Below, one piece after another: positions 18,639 to 27,968 of a stretch of DNA of 64,000 nucleotides. The stretch lies in NCBI GenBank assembly GCA_036562185.1, contig DATCKN010000055.1:62001-126000 (forward strand), given 5' to 3'. Origin of the DNA: Thermoclostridium sp036562185. GTDB lineage: Bacteria > Bacillota > Clostridia > DSM-8532. The notes beneath the pieces were generated by a model that worked only from the letters and a program-made list of their open reading frames with translations, searched no databases and was not told the DNA's origin. The position numbers and the translations under genes are program-made. Numbering within the stretch: position 1 is the first letter of the stretch; each line of letters starts with the position of its first letter.

Positions 18639-18986
18639 TTGATTTATATTTCACAAAGGATAAAAGGATTAATGCACAAAAGATAAAATTATTAAGGTAC
18701 AAACGGACAAGCAGAATAAACAGGAAATTTGCAAAATTATTGTATTGTCCTGATTAATAACTACCAAAGACGAATTTTACCAATTAACGACTGAGAAAGA
18801 GATTGCGAAGGATATACAAAAGAAAAATAATAAAGTTACAAAAGAGATTAAAAAGAAATTTTACAAAAGACAAAACTTTAGTATTAATGATTTTTTTCTT
18901 TAGCTCGAACCCCGCGGCCAATATTAAATTTGGCCTCGGGAGCTATTGTTTTAAGAAACTGGTTTCAGGGAAAAGGGGTGAAATGA
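18639..18986 (+). other. Noncoding leader before ftsL with a GC-rich hairpin
   Basis: A purine-rich, A-heavy stretch with no convincing gene, although a short very basic frame is open. Near its end CCCGCGGCCAA (18911-18921) and TTGGCCTCGGG (18930-18940) form an 11-bp stem with one mismatch, the only GC-rich island here, about 45 bases before ftsL. There is no T-run behind it, so it could be an mRNA stability or processing element rather than a terminator. Confidence 0.5.
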
Positions 18987-19478
18987 ATGAAAAACAAGTA
19001 TGATTATGTATATGGTTCAGTTGCTCCGAAATTTGAGGAACAGTCTTATCCGCAAAAAAGGCGAAGTACCGAAAGGAAAAGTACCCCTGCGCCTAAAGTT
19101 TTAGTTAAACCTGAAACAGAGACATTTCCGATAACGCAGATAATAATTTGCATAGTAATAACTTTTGCTGTTTTTTCTATAATAATCTACAGGTACAGTA
19201 CAATAACTGAAATGAACTACGCATTATCAGCGCTGAATAAAGAATATGAAACGCTAAAGGACAGTAACCGGAAACTTGAGGTCAGTATTGGTTCCAAGAT
19301 AAACCAGGAAAACATAAGAAAAATTGCCGAAGAGCGTTTAAATATGAAAATGCCCGACAGCTATCAAAAAGTACCCGTAAAAGTTCCTAAAGTTAACTAC
19401 AGTACGGTGGCTATTGAATCAAATGAGGAGAAGACGAACACCTTAAGATCATTGTTAATGTTTTTCGGACTGGAATAA
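18987..19478 (+). CDS. ftsL: Cell division protein FtsL-like
   Basis: A 163-residue bitopic membrane protein: a charged, Pro- and Lys-rich cytoplasmic tail (1-47), one membrane helix (about 48-67) and an extracellular coiled coil (about 70-115) starting MNYALSALNKEYETLK. This architecture and its place between rsmH and the PBP gene fit FtsL, which joins DivIB and DivIC in the division complex. Sequence is poorly conserved in this family, so the name rests mostly on shape and position. ATG 18987 has AAAGGGGTG upstream. Confidence 0.8.
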   Translation: MKNKYDYVYGSVAPKFEEQSYPQKRRSTERKSTPAPKVLVKPETETFPITQIIICIVITFAVFSIIIYRYSTITEMNYALSALNKEYETLKDSNRKLEVSIGSKINQENIRKIAEERLNMKMPDSYQKVPVKVPKVNYSTVAIESNEEKTNTLRSLLMFFGLE

Positions 19479-19661
19479 AGTTATGGCATAAAAAGAATTG
19501 GAGTCAAGATGGGGGCATGTTCCGAATATATATTAAAATAGGAAAAATTGTGGGACAATGGATTGAACGGCAGGGTAACGAATATTTTCGTGAAGGCAGC
19601 AATCTATAGTCCTTTTTTATAATATAGAGCTTTTTATTGCCCGGTAGAAGGTGGGATTCAT

Positions 19662-21863
19662 TTGGCTTCAAATAACATTAAAGTAAAGAAACGATCATTT
19701 GCGCTGCTGATCATATATTCTGTTTTAATTGTTGCACTTATTTGCAGGGTTGGATACTTTCAGATTGTAAAGGGTGAAGAATATTCAATTAAAGCATATG
19801 AGAGACAAACCAGAAGCAGGATAATTAATCCCAAAAGAGGGACAATATATGATAGGAATGGAAAGGGTTTGGCAATTAGTGCTTCGGTAGAAACCATTTC
19901 TGTAAATCCACCTGATTTTATGGATAAAATGAAGGATACTCCTGAAAAGATTGACCAAATAGCCAATGATTTGGCCCAAATACTGGACATGACCCCGGAA
20001 AGTGTGAAAGCGAAGCTTACTTCAAACTCAAGCTGGGCTTTTATAAAGAGAAAAGTTGACAAGGAAGTGGGGCTAAAGGTTCGCGAATATCTGATAGAGA
20101 ATAATATAAACAGTATCTATGTGGATGAAGACTCTAAAAGATATTTTCCGAACGGCAATCTTGCATCTCATGTTTTAGGGTTTACCGGTGACGATGAACA
20201 GGGACTGAACGGTATTGAGAAAACCTATGACGAAATATTAAGCGGGAAACCCGGCATGGTTATGAGCGAATATGACGCCGGGGGGCGGCAGGTAAAATAC
20301 AGCCCTGAAACTTATGTTGAACCTGTAGATGGATATAATATATATTTGACAATTGATGAAACAATACAGTATTTCACAGAAAAGGCGCTGGAAAAGGCAA
20401 TGCTGGATTATAATCTGAAAAGGGGGGCTGCAGCTATTGTAATGGATCCGAATACCGGGGAAATCCTTGCAATGGCATCAAAACCCGATTATGATCCAAA
20501 TGATCCTTTTGCGAAACCAAGCTTTTTGGACAGGGATGACTGGCAAGGCAAGTCCAGCGCTGAAGATGTTGAGTATCTATTTCAAACGGTATTCAGAAAT
20601 AAGGCCCTGATGGATACATATGAACCGGGTTCTACATTTAAAGCCATTACAGCCGCAGCTGCAATCGAAGAAGGAGTAGTTACACCTGATACCCAGTTTG
20701 TCTGCACTACCATTCATCTGGCCGGCCATAGTATCGATTGCTGGAAGGTTGGAGGCCACGGCGCTGAAACATTCCGGTATGGCGTATATAACTCCTGCAA
20801 TCCGGTGTTTGTAAAAACCGCTCAGGCACTTGGAATAGAAAAATTTTATAAATATGTAAAAAATTTTGGTTTTAAGGAGAAAACCGGCGTACCGTTAAAT
20901 GGTGAGCCTGGAGACAGTGAGTACCAGTGGCATAAGGATCCGAAAGAAATTGACATGGCGGTCAGTTCCTTTGGCCAGCGATTTACAATTTCACCTCTGC
21001 AACTGGTTACTGCATACTGTGCGATTGCAAACGGCGGAAACCTGATGAAACCGATACTGGTAAAGCAGATAAGCGACAGTGAAGGCAATATACTGGAGAA
21101 GGCAGAACCACAGGTGGTAAGAAAAGTAATATCAAAGCAGACATCCGATATACTGCGTGATTTGCTCGCCGGTGTTGTGTCTGAAGGTACAGGAAGAAAC
21201 GCATATGTGAGCGGATACAGGATTGCAGGTAAGACCGGAACTTCCGAAACTGTTGAAACAAACTCGGAGGGAAGATATATTGCTTCATTCGCCTGCTTTG
21301 CACCTGCAGATGATCCTGTTATAGCGCTGATTGTAGTTCTTGACCACCCCCAGGTTTATCCACATTCCGGAGGAACCATTGCAGCACCGGTTGCGGGGAA
21401 GCTGGTTGAGGAAATACTTGATTACATGGGAGTTGAAAGGGAATATACAGAAAAGGACAAACAATTAATGCTTAAGGAAATGTATGTTCCTGAAGTAAGG
21501 AACATGAAGCTGTCAGATGCAAAAGCAAAATTAAATGCTTATGAACTGAATTATGTTATAGAAGGTGAAAACAAGCAGGATGATGCAATTGTTTATGAAC
21601 AGACTCCAAAGCCTAACAGCAGTGTTCCAAGCGGTTCTACAGTAATACTGTATACATACAAACCTGATGAAGAAATTAAAGTTGTAATGCCCAACGTTTT
21701 AAATAAGGAAATACATGAAGCAGCAGAAACCCTGGCTAAGGCAGGACTTAATATAAAAGTTGAAGGAATTGGACAGGCACGCAGGCAGGAGTTTGAGCCA
21801 GGCGTGGAACTTAGTAAGGGCCAGGTTGTTACAGTATGGTTTGAATTAACTGAAACTGATTGA
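19662..21863 (+). CDS. spoVD: Class B penicillin-binding protein, SpoVD-type, with two PASTA domains
   Basis: A 733-residue transpeptidase. One N-terminal membrane helix (about 12-30), the dimerisation domain with RGTIYDRNGKGLA, and the transpeptidase with active Ser in GSTFKAITA, SCN motif in YNSCNPVF and KTGT in AGKTGTSE. Two PASTA repeats end the protein, the second starting near VVMPNVLNK. B. subtilis SpoVD has one PASTA and PBP2B two, so it could serve division, spore cortex, or both; only one such gene lies in this cluster. The TTG start at 19662 has GAAGGTGGG upstream. Confidence 0.92.
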   Translation: MASNNIKVKKRSFALLIIYSVLIVALICRVGYFQIVKGEEYSIKAYERQTRSRIINPKRGTIYDRNGKGLAISASVETISVNPPDFMDKMKDTPEKIDQIANDLAQILDMTPESVKAKLTSNSSWAFIKRKVDKEVGLKVREYLIENNINSIYVDEDSKRYFPNGNLASHVLGFTGDDEQGLNGIEKTYDEILSGKPGMVMSEYDAGGRQVKYSPETYVEPVDGYNIYLTIDETIQYFTEKALEKAMLDYNLKRGAAAIVMDPNTGEILAMASKPDYDPNDPFAKPSFLDRDDWQGKSSAEDVEYLFQTVFRNKALMDTYEPGSTFKAITAAAAIEEGVVTPDTQFVCTTIHLAGHSIDCWKVGGHGAETFRYGVYNSCNPVFVKTAQALGIEKFYKYVKNFGFKEKTGVPLNGEPGDSEYQWHKDPKEIDMAVSSFGQRFTISPLQLVTAYCAIANGGNLMKPILVKQISDSEGNILEKAEPQVVRKVISKQTSDILRDLLAGVVSEGTGRNAYVSGYRIAGKTGTSETVETNSEGRYIASFACFAPADDPVIALIVVLDHPQVYPHSGGTIAAPVAGKLVEEILDYMGVEREYTEKDKQLMLKEMYVPEVRNMKLSDAKAKLNAYELNYVIEGENKQDDAIVYEQTPKPNSSVPSGSTVILYTYKPDEEIKVVMPNVLNKEIHEAAETLAKAGLNIKVEGIGQARRQEFEPGVELSKGQVVTVWFELTETD

Positions 21864-21880
21864 TAACGGAGGTATTTTTC

Positions 21881-23335
21881 ATGAAACTGGCAAAACTGAT
21901 TGAAGGGCTGGATATATTAAAAATTGAAGGTGAACTGGATAAGGAAATTACGCGGATTGTATACGATTCACGGCGGGCTGTTCCCGGAGCTTTGTTTGTA
22001 TGTATAGACGGTTTTAAGACCGATGGGCATAAATATATACAGTCAGCACTGGATAATGGCGCCACTGCATTTTTGGTGGAAAAAGACGTACCTGCTCTGG
22101 ACAACATGACTGTTATAAAAGTCCCGGATACACGCTATGCACTCGCTCATGTATCTGCCACATACTTTGAACACCCGGCTGAACACTTTACGCTTATAGG
22201 TGTTACCGGTACAAAAGGCAAAACCACAATAACGTATATGATTAAATCCATTCTTGAACAGGCCGGGCAAACCGTAGGCCTGATAGGAACGGTAGCCAAT
22301 ATAATAGGAAGCGAAAGAATACCTGCTCAGAGAACTACACCCGAGTCATTGGATCTCCAGGAAGTGTTCAGCAATATGAAGGAGAAAGGCGCAGATTCCG
22401 TTGTTATGGAAGTTTCTTCGCAGGGACTTAAACTGAACAGGGTTGGGGCGTTGACTTTTGATATTGGCGTATTTACCAATTTATCAGAGGATCACATTGG
22501 CGGCAATGAGCATCCGGATATGGAAGATTATCTGAAATCAAAGATAAAGCTGTTCTCAATGTCGAAGCACGGGTTGGTGAACATTGATTCTGAATATGCA
22601 CAAAGGGTTCTCGGTGAAAGCAAATGCCCGTGTATGACATTCGGAATCTCGAATAAGGCAGATATTTACGCCGAAGATATTGTCACACATCCCGACAGTG
22701 TTGAATTTATTGTCAGAACGCCGTGGTTCGGCGGCCAGGTTAAAGTATCTGTCCCGGGTAAATTCAGTGTATACAATGCACTTGCCGCAATCGGGGTTGC
22801 AGGTATGCTCGGAATTGGTTTTGAACATATTGCAAACGGATTAAAGAATATACAAATACCAGGAAGGGCGGAAATTGTGCCCACACCTAAAAAGCCATAT
22901 ACAGTTATGATAGATTATGCGCATACTCCTGACAGCCTGCGAAATATTCTTTTGACTGTAAAAGAGTTCGTTCCGAACAGGCTTATCAGTGTTTTTGGAT
23001 GCGGAGGTGATCGGGACAGGGGCAAAAGGCCTCAAATGGGGAAAATTTCCGGCGAAATTGCAGATCTTACAATTATTACATCGGATAATCCGAGGACCGA
23101 AGAACCAATGGCCATAATTAAAGACATAGAAGAAGGCATAAAACAAACAGACGGACAATATATTATTATTCAGGACAGGACAGAAGCCATCCGCCATGCC
23201 ATGACGATTGCACAGAAAGGAGACATTATAGTACTGGCGGGTAAGGGGCATGAAACATACCAAATATTCAAAGACAAGACCATTCACTATGATGAACGGG
23301 AAATTGTAAAAGAAATACTCGAAAGTATGGAGTGA
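21881..23335 (+). CDS. murE: UDP-MurNAc-L-Ala-D-Glu:meso-diaminopimelate ligase
   Basis: A 484-residue Mur ligase adding the third residue of the peptidoglycan stem peptide, using ATP. ATP loop GVTGTKGKTTITY near residue 109, the central His/Asn region, and the substrate motif DNPR (in SDNPRTEEP), which in this family marks meso-diaminopimelate rather than lysine enzymes. The ATG at 21881 with CGGAGG 8 bases upstream is preferred to the frame opening at 21860, which lies inside the end of spoVD. Its stop is six bases before the murF start. Confidence 0.96.
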   Translation: MKLAKLIEGLDILKIEGELDKEITRIVYDSRRAVPGALFVCIDGFKTDGHKYIQSALDNGATAFLVEKDVPALDNMTVIKVPDTRYALAHVSATYFEHPAEHFTLIGVTGTKGKTTITYMIKSILEQAGQTVGLIGTVANIIGSERIPAQRTTPESLDLQEVFSNMKEKGADSVVMEVSSQGLKLNRVGALTFDIGVFTNLSEDHIGGNEHPDMEDYLKSKIKLFSMSKHGLVNIDSEYAQRVLGESKCPCMTFGISNKADIYAEDIVTHPDSVEFIVRTPWFGGQVKVSVPGKFSVYNALAAIGVAGMLGIGFEHIANGLKNIQIPGRAEIVPTPKKPYTVMIDYAHTPDSLRNILLTVKEFVPNRLISVFGCGGDRDRGKRPQMGKISGEIADLTIITSDNPRTEEPMAIIKDIEEGIKQTDGQYIIIQDRTEAIRHAMTIAQKGDIIVLAGKGHETYQIFKDKTIHYDEREIVKEILESME

Positions 23336-23340
23336 AAAGA

Positions 23341-24708
23341 ATGGAAAAATTACAAGCCGAAAAAATATCCAAATGGATCAATGGCAGGCTTATAGGCAAC
23401 GAATCTGTTATCGCGGACAAAGTAAGTACTGATTCACGGATTCTGACGGAAGGGAGTTTGTTTGTTGCCATACGGGGCGAAAATTTTGACGGGCACAGGT
23501 TTATAGACGAGGCCTTCAAAAAAGGAGCTTCAATTGTTATCTCAGAAGAAGAATATCCTGCTAAAGAAGGTTCGGCTGTAATTGTTGTTGATGATACCGT
23601 TAAAGCCCTGGGCGAACTTGCTAAAAACTATATTAAAACATTTGACATAACGGTTATAGGCATCACGGGAAGCGTCGGAAAGACGACGACCAAGGAAATG
23701 ATAGCCCAGGTTTTATCCACCCAGTATAATGTACATAAAACCATGGGTAACTTTAACAACCATATAGGACTGCCATTGTCTGTGTTGAGCCTCAACAGGC
23801 AGCACTCGGTAGCGGTGTTTGAGATGGGCATGAGTGCCATGGGTGAAATTGATTATCTATCAAGGATTATTCAACCCGATATTGGAGTTATAACAAATAT
23901 AGGGATTTCGCACATAGAAAAGCTTGGATCAAGGCAGAATATTTTGAGGGCCAAACTTGAAATAATTAATGGAATGAAGGAACATGGAGTATTAATACTT
24001 AATGGTGATGATGAACTGTTATCAGGGCTTGAGGGGCTGCTTCCGATGCCTGTAATCTTTTACGGTATTAATGAAAACTGTAATGTGCAAGGCTATAGTA
24101 TTGAATCAATGGGGGAAAAGGGAGTGCGTTTTTCAGTCAACATCAGAAACAGAGATGTTGATATATTCCTTCCGGTTCCAGGGATTCATAATGTGTCCGA
24201 TGCATTGGCAGCAATAGCCTGTGCCGTGGAATTGGGTATTACCGAAGAAAATATCCAAAAAGGTTTAGTACAATATTCCAGTGAAAAAATGAGGCTTAAT
24301 ATCGTAGATTATGGAAATATAAAAGTAATAAATGATGCATATAATGCTGCACCTTCTTCTTCCATCGCTGCTTTGTCTGTTTTAAGAGAAGTTGCGGGTT
24401 CAAGGAGAAGCATTGCAGTTCTTGGCGATATGATGGAGTTAGGTGAATATTCTGGAGAAGCTCACAGAAACGTCGGAGCGCGTGTTGCCCATGAGAAAAT
24501 AGACTACCTGGTTGCAGTGGGAGAGCTTGCCAGGGATTATGTTTCAGGTGCAATTGAAGCCGGTATGGATAAAAATCATATTATATACATACCTGATGCT
24601 GAAAGTGCGACAGTTTCCCTGAAGCAGCTTATTCAGCCGCATGATGTTGTGCTTTTTAAAGGTTCAAGAGGAATGCATCTGGACAGAATAATAGAAAGAA
24701 TCTTTTAA
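23341..24708 (+). CDS. murF: UDP-MurNAc-tripeptide:D-Ala-D-Ala ligase
   Basis: A 455-residue Mur ligase that adds D-Ala-D-Ala to the tripeptide, finishing the cytoplasmic stem peptide. The N-terminal UDP-binding domain has STDSRI, the ATP loop reads GITGSVGKTTTKEM, and NAYN-like DAYNAAPSS and VLGDMMELGE are typical of MurF. The ATG at 23341 is preferred to a GTG at 23332 because GGAG lies 8 bases before the former. Between murE and mraY in the standard order. Confidence 0.95.
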   Translation: MEKLQAEKISKWINGRLIGNESVIADKVSTDSRILTEGSLFVAIRGENFDGHRFIDEAFKKGASIVISEEEYPAKEGSAVIVVDDTVKALGELAKNYIKTFDITVIGITGSVGKTTTKEMIAQVLSTQYNVHKTMGNFNNHIGLPLSVLSLNRQHSVAVFEMGMSAMGEIDYLSRIIQPDIGVITNIGISHIEKLGSRQNILRAKLEIINGMKEHGVLILNGDDELLSGLEGLLPMPVIFYGINENCNVQGYSIESMGEKGVRFSVNIRNRDVDIFLPVPGIHNVSDALAAIACAVELGITEENIQKGLVQYSSEKMRLNIVDYGNIKVINDAYNAAPSSSIAALSVLREVAGSRRSIAVLGDMMELGEYSGEAHRNVGARVAHEKIDYLVAVGELARDYVSGAIEAGMDKNHIIYIPDAESATVSLKQLIQPHDVVLFKGSRGMHLDRIIERIF

Positions 24709-24799
24709 CCGGCGGATAACAATTAACTGCTTAAAGAAAAACCAATCCCATTGATTACACTAATTCAGAAAAAACAGGCGCAGTTCCGGGAGGATAAAA

Positions 24800-25771
24800 A
24801 TGAAGATACCTATTCATATAATATTATTTGTAGCTGCTTTTGTGATTGCTCTGATATCGGGAGTAATTTTGATACCTTTGCTTAAGAGGATAAAGTTTGG
24901 CCAGACAATCAGAGACGACGGGCCTAAAACCCATCTCGTCAAACAGGGGATACCTACAATGGGAGGTTTTATATTTCTTATACCACTGGTTATTATTGGA
25001 GGATACTATGCTATTAACGATAAAAATATGCTGGCTTTGATTTTGAGCACATTGGGGTTCTCCCTGGTCGGATTTGTGGATGATTTTCTGAAAATTAAAC
25101 GGCATAACAAAGACGGGCTGAAGCCAAAGCAAAAAATGCTGGGATTATTGATAGTAGCCGCATGCTTTACAGCATATGTGGTTACAATGACCGATGCATG
25201 GGAAAAAACGGTTATCCCGTTCATAGGGCTGGATAATCCGATGAATGTTCATATAAGCATATTTATACCATTTTGTATTTTCTTGCTCCTTGCATACACC
25301 AATGCTGTAAACTTGACAGACGGTCTGGATGGCCTGGCAGGAAGCGTTACGGTGGTTGTCCTGGTTTTCTTTACTTTGGTGGCAATGCTGAATGACGAGT
25401 GGAACACCATCAAGCTTTTTTGTGCAATCCTGGCCGGAGGATGCCTTGGGTTTCTCACATTTAATCTGCATCCGGCGAAAGTGTTTATGGGTGATACGGG
25501 TTCTTTGGCTCTTGGGGGTGCGGTTGCCTCTGTGGCGATATTGCTTCAGATGCCTTTTATCCTGGTTATTGCCGGAATGATCTATTTTATTGAAAATATT
25601 TCGGTAATTCTTCAGGTGGCGTATTTTAAGAAAACAGGAAAAAGGATTTTCAAAATGGCGCCGATTCATCACCATTTTGAGTTAATGGGCTGGAAAGAGA
25701 CGACGGTTGTAATTGTTTTTCTTATAGCAACTATTATATTTTGCGCAATAGCTTTTTTGGCTTTGAGGTGA
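24800..25771 (+). CDS. mraY: Phospho-N-acetylmuramoyl-pentapeptide transferase
   Basis: A 323-residue integral membrane enzyme that links phospho-MurNAc-pentapeptide to undecaprenyl phosphate, giving lipid I. About ten membrane helices. Catalytic blocks are DDFLK (in VGFVDDFLKI), NLTDGLDGLAG and the terminal PIHHHFELMGW. ATG has GGGAGGA five bases upstream. In most Firmicutes murD would follow; here spoVE follows at once. Confidence 0.96.
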   Translation: MKIPIHIILFVAAFVIALISGVILIPLLKRIKFGQTIRDDGPKTHLVKQGIPTMGGFIFLIPLVIIGGYYAINDKNMLALILSTLGFSLVGFVDDFLKIKRHNKDGLKPKQKMLGLLIVAACFTAYVVTMTDAWEKTVIPFIGLDNPMNVHISIFIPFCIFLLLAYTNAVNLTDGLDGLAGSVTVVVLVFFTLVAMLNDEWNTIKLFCAILAGGCLGFLTFNLHPAKVFMGDTGSLALGGAVASVAILLQMPFILVIAGMIYFIENISVILQVAYFKKTGKRIFKMAPIHHHFELMGWKETTVVIVFLIATIIFCAIAFLALR

Positions 25772-25773
25772 AC

Positions 25774-26895
25774 ATGAAACGGAGAGATTTTGATTTCTGG
25801 ATATTTGTTACAGTATTGTTGCTCCTTGCTTTGGGTGTAAGCATGGTTTACAGTGCAAGTTCATATTATGCCAGCCGTAAATTCGGCAATAAGGAGTATT
25901 ATCTGATAAGACAGCTCATCTGGGCTTCAGTTGGAATTGTTGCAATGCTTGTAGTATCCAGATTAGATTACAGAAGGCTTGCGCAGTTTTCTCCAATCCT
26001 CATGCTTGTAAGTATTATTCTTTTGGTCCTTGTTAGAATTCCCGGAATAGGGAGCAAGGTAAACGGGGCATGGAGATGGTTTAACTTTGGATTTGCATCA
26101 TTCCAGCCTTCAGAAATGGCGAAATTGTCGATTATACTGTTCTTTTCATTCAGCCTTTCAAAAAAGAATGATATACTTCAGTATTTTTGGAAGGGGCTTG
26201 TGCCTTACCTTTTAGTTGTGGGGATTGTTGACGCGCTTTTGATGATACAGCCTCACTTTAGTGCTACTATTCTTGTAACCGGCGTTGCAGTAATAATACT
26301 TTTTGCAGCAGGAGCAAGAATCTGGCATTTTATATTGCTTGCAATACCTGTAATACCCCTGGGCATATATTTTGTCTTGACAGAGGAATACCGCCTGGAA
26401 AGATTGCTTACATTCCTTGATCCTTTTGAAGATCCTACCGATACGGGTTATCAGATTGTAAACTCGCTGTATGCAATTGGATCGGGCGGAATTTTCGGAA
26501 AAGGCATTGGGCAAAGTGTGCAGAAGCACCTTTATATACCAGAACCGCACACCGATTTTATCTTTTCGGTTGCTGCCGAAGAGTTAGGGTTTATAGGTGC
26601 CACTACCATCCTGCTATTGTTCCTTGTGCTGATCTGGCGCGGAATCAGAGTTGCAATGCATGCTCCTGATACGCTTGGAAGCCTTATAGCCGTTGGCATG
26701 ACATCCTTAATTTCCCTTCAGGTGATAGTAAATGTTGCAGTTGTGACATCTTCAATGCCTGTTACGGGAATGCCCCTGCCGTTCTTCACATACGGGGGAA
26801 GCTCGCTGGCTTTCCTGCTGGTCGGCATAGGGATACTTCTTAACATTTCAAGATCATGCAACAATAAGTACTGTTTGAAAAGAGAGAAATACTGA
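25774..26895 (+). CDS. spoVE: SEDS glycosyltransferase SpoVE/FtsW
   Basis: A 373-residue SEDS-family lipid II polymerase working with the class B PBP encoded upstream. About ten membrane helices; blocks VYSASSYYAS, GSKVNGAWRWFNFG, FQPSEMAKL, DPTDTGYQIVNS, HTDFIFSVAAEELGF and PVTGMPLPFFTYGGSS match SpoVE/FtsW. ATG at 25774 with GAGGTGA overlapping the mraY stop. The choice between FtsW (division) and SpoVE (cortex) is not decidable from sequence alone; it is the only one in this cluster. It is the last gene before the break in the dcw order. Confidence 0.9.
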   Translation: MKRRDFDFWIFVTVLLLLALGVSMVYSASSYYASRKFGNKEYYLIRQLIWASVGIVAMLVVSRLDYRRLAQFSPILMLVSIILLVLVRIPGIGSKVNGAWRWFNFGFASFQPSEMAKLSIILFFSFSLSKKNDILQYFWKGLVPYLLVVGIVDALLMIQPHFSATILVTGVAVIILFAAGARIWHFILLAIPVIPLGIYFVLTEEYRLERLLTFLDPFEDPTDTGYQIVNSLYAIGSGGIFGKGIGQSVQKHLYIPEPHTDFIFSVAAEELGFIGATTILLLFLVLIWRGIRVAMHAPDTLGSLIAVGMTSLISLQVIVNVAVVTSSMPVTGMPLPFFTYGGSSLAFLLVGIGILLNISRSCNNKYCLKREKY

Positions 26896-26941
26896 TTTTT
26901 TGAGGTTGCCGGAATATAATTTGTTTATTTTCAGCTTGTAA

Positions 26942-27469
26942 TTATATCTTCAATTTATCTGAAATATTCTTTTTCGCTCTCTTATGCCAGGTTCGTATTG
27001 TGCTGTAGTTCTGATTTAAGATAACAGCTGCTTCTCTAAACGACAATTGCTTATAATACCTTAATAATATCAAATCTCTATAGTTATCAGGAAGCTCATT
27101 AATAAGGTTTAACAATTTTTCTTTTTTCTCATTTTCTATTACAATATCATCAGGAACTTCAATGGGATACTATATAATATCAACCACCTCAGATGTGTAT
27201 GCTACTTCCCTCTGATATGTTTTTAACAGTCTCATGGCTTCCCTTTTTCCAATTGTAAAAAGCCAGGACCTGGACTTGCTAAAATTATGCAAAGTATCCA
27301 GCTTTACCAAGGCAATTAACAGAGAGTTTTGTACTACGTCATCAGTTAATGTTTTATTACGTAGTATTGAATATATGAATTTATAAAACTCATTATAAAG
27401 AGGTAAAATCAGGTCATTAAATTGCTGTATATTTTTATCATGTACTTTTTTTATTTTTAAATTTGCCAA
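26942..27469 (-). pseudogene. Sigma-70 family (ECF-like) sigma factor interrupted by an in-frame amber codon
   Basis: Read on the minus strand from a TTG at 27469, 99 codons give a region 2 domain (LPLYNEFYKFIYSIL, TDDVVQNSLLIALVKL, RSWLFTIGKREAMRLL), then TAG at 27172-27170. The same frame continues for 75 more codons to TAA at 26944-26942 and encodes a full region 4: LPDNYRDLILLRYYKQLSFR, EAAVILNQNYSTIRTWHKRA. Nothing but the single stop separates the two DNA-binding domains. TAG ends several other genes here, so general recoding is unlikely. No good start or ribosome site precedes region 4, which argues against a deliberately split sigma factor. Most likely a nonsense mutation, for example of a CAG codon, or a sequencing error. 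Confidence 0.8.
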
Positions 27470-27667
27470 CTACATCACCCAAATAGTATGGTTTTTGTAT
27501 TATTTCACAAATCCCCTTATACATGAAAAGAGGAGGTTGTAAACATAAATGTGTTAAACAATTCCCCCTAACAGACTCATTCCTTTATTTAATGGAATTA
27601 TTTCTGATTAATATTTCAAATGTTTTAAATTTTTAACTATAAAATATACTGTGATTAGGAATGTGCA

Positions 27668-27835
27668 CTAATCTTCTTCAAAGAATAAACCTATTGCGAT
27701 CAATATTATACCAATAATGCCCATTATGGAACCAAGCCAACCCATGAAATTATTACCACGGTTAGTAATGTGAAGTGCTGCAATTGTTATGCTTCCACTT
27801 AAAAGAAAAAAACCTCCTGCCAATACTGATTTCAT
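27668..27835 (-). CDS. Small two-helix membrane protein, 55 residues
   Basis: An intact short gene: ATG at 27835 with AAGGAGG five bases upstream, stop TAG at 27668. The product has two hydrophobic segments (about residues 3-21 and 32-50) joined by a short HITNRGNNF turn and ends with an acidic EED. The strong ribosome site and clean helical hairpin support a real gene. It lies between the interrupted sigma factor and the broken secreted-protein gene, all on the minus strand. No family recognised; a sigma-regulator or toxin-like role would be guesswork. Confidence 0.65.
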   Translation of the reverse strand: MKSVLAGGFFLLSGSITIAALHITNRGNNFMGWLGSIMGIIGIILIAIGLFFEED

Positions 27836-27925
27836 ATATCCTCCTTCATTTATAAAGTAAAATTTAATTAATTCTGATAGAATTATTGGAATAACATTTT
27901 TGTTTTCTGGTGGAAAATAGTCCAG

Positions 27926-27957
27926 AAGCAGAAAGAGAGAAAATTCTCTTTCTGCTT
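27926..27957 (-). terminator. Perfect 13-bp hairpin after the broken secreted-protein gene
   Basis: AAGCAGAAAGAGA and TCTCTTTCTGCTT pair perfectly around a six-base loop, 12 bases beyond the stop codon. On the minus strand only a short, late T-run follows, so termination may be weak and the hairpin may instead protect or process the mRNA. Confidence 0.55.
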
Positions 27958-27968
27958 GGTAAAATCAA

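Noticed and set aside
17970..18688. Identical 16-base word (GCACAAAAGATAAAAT) in rsmH and in the following gap
   Set aside because: A-rich word of low complexity, only two copies, probably chance.
18803..19003. A 66-codon very basic frame before ftsL
   Set aside because: Low-complexity Lys/Arg content from A-rich DNA, overlaps ftsL and runs through the hairpin.
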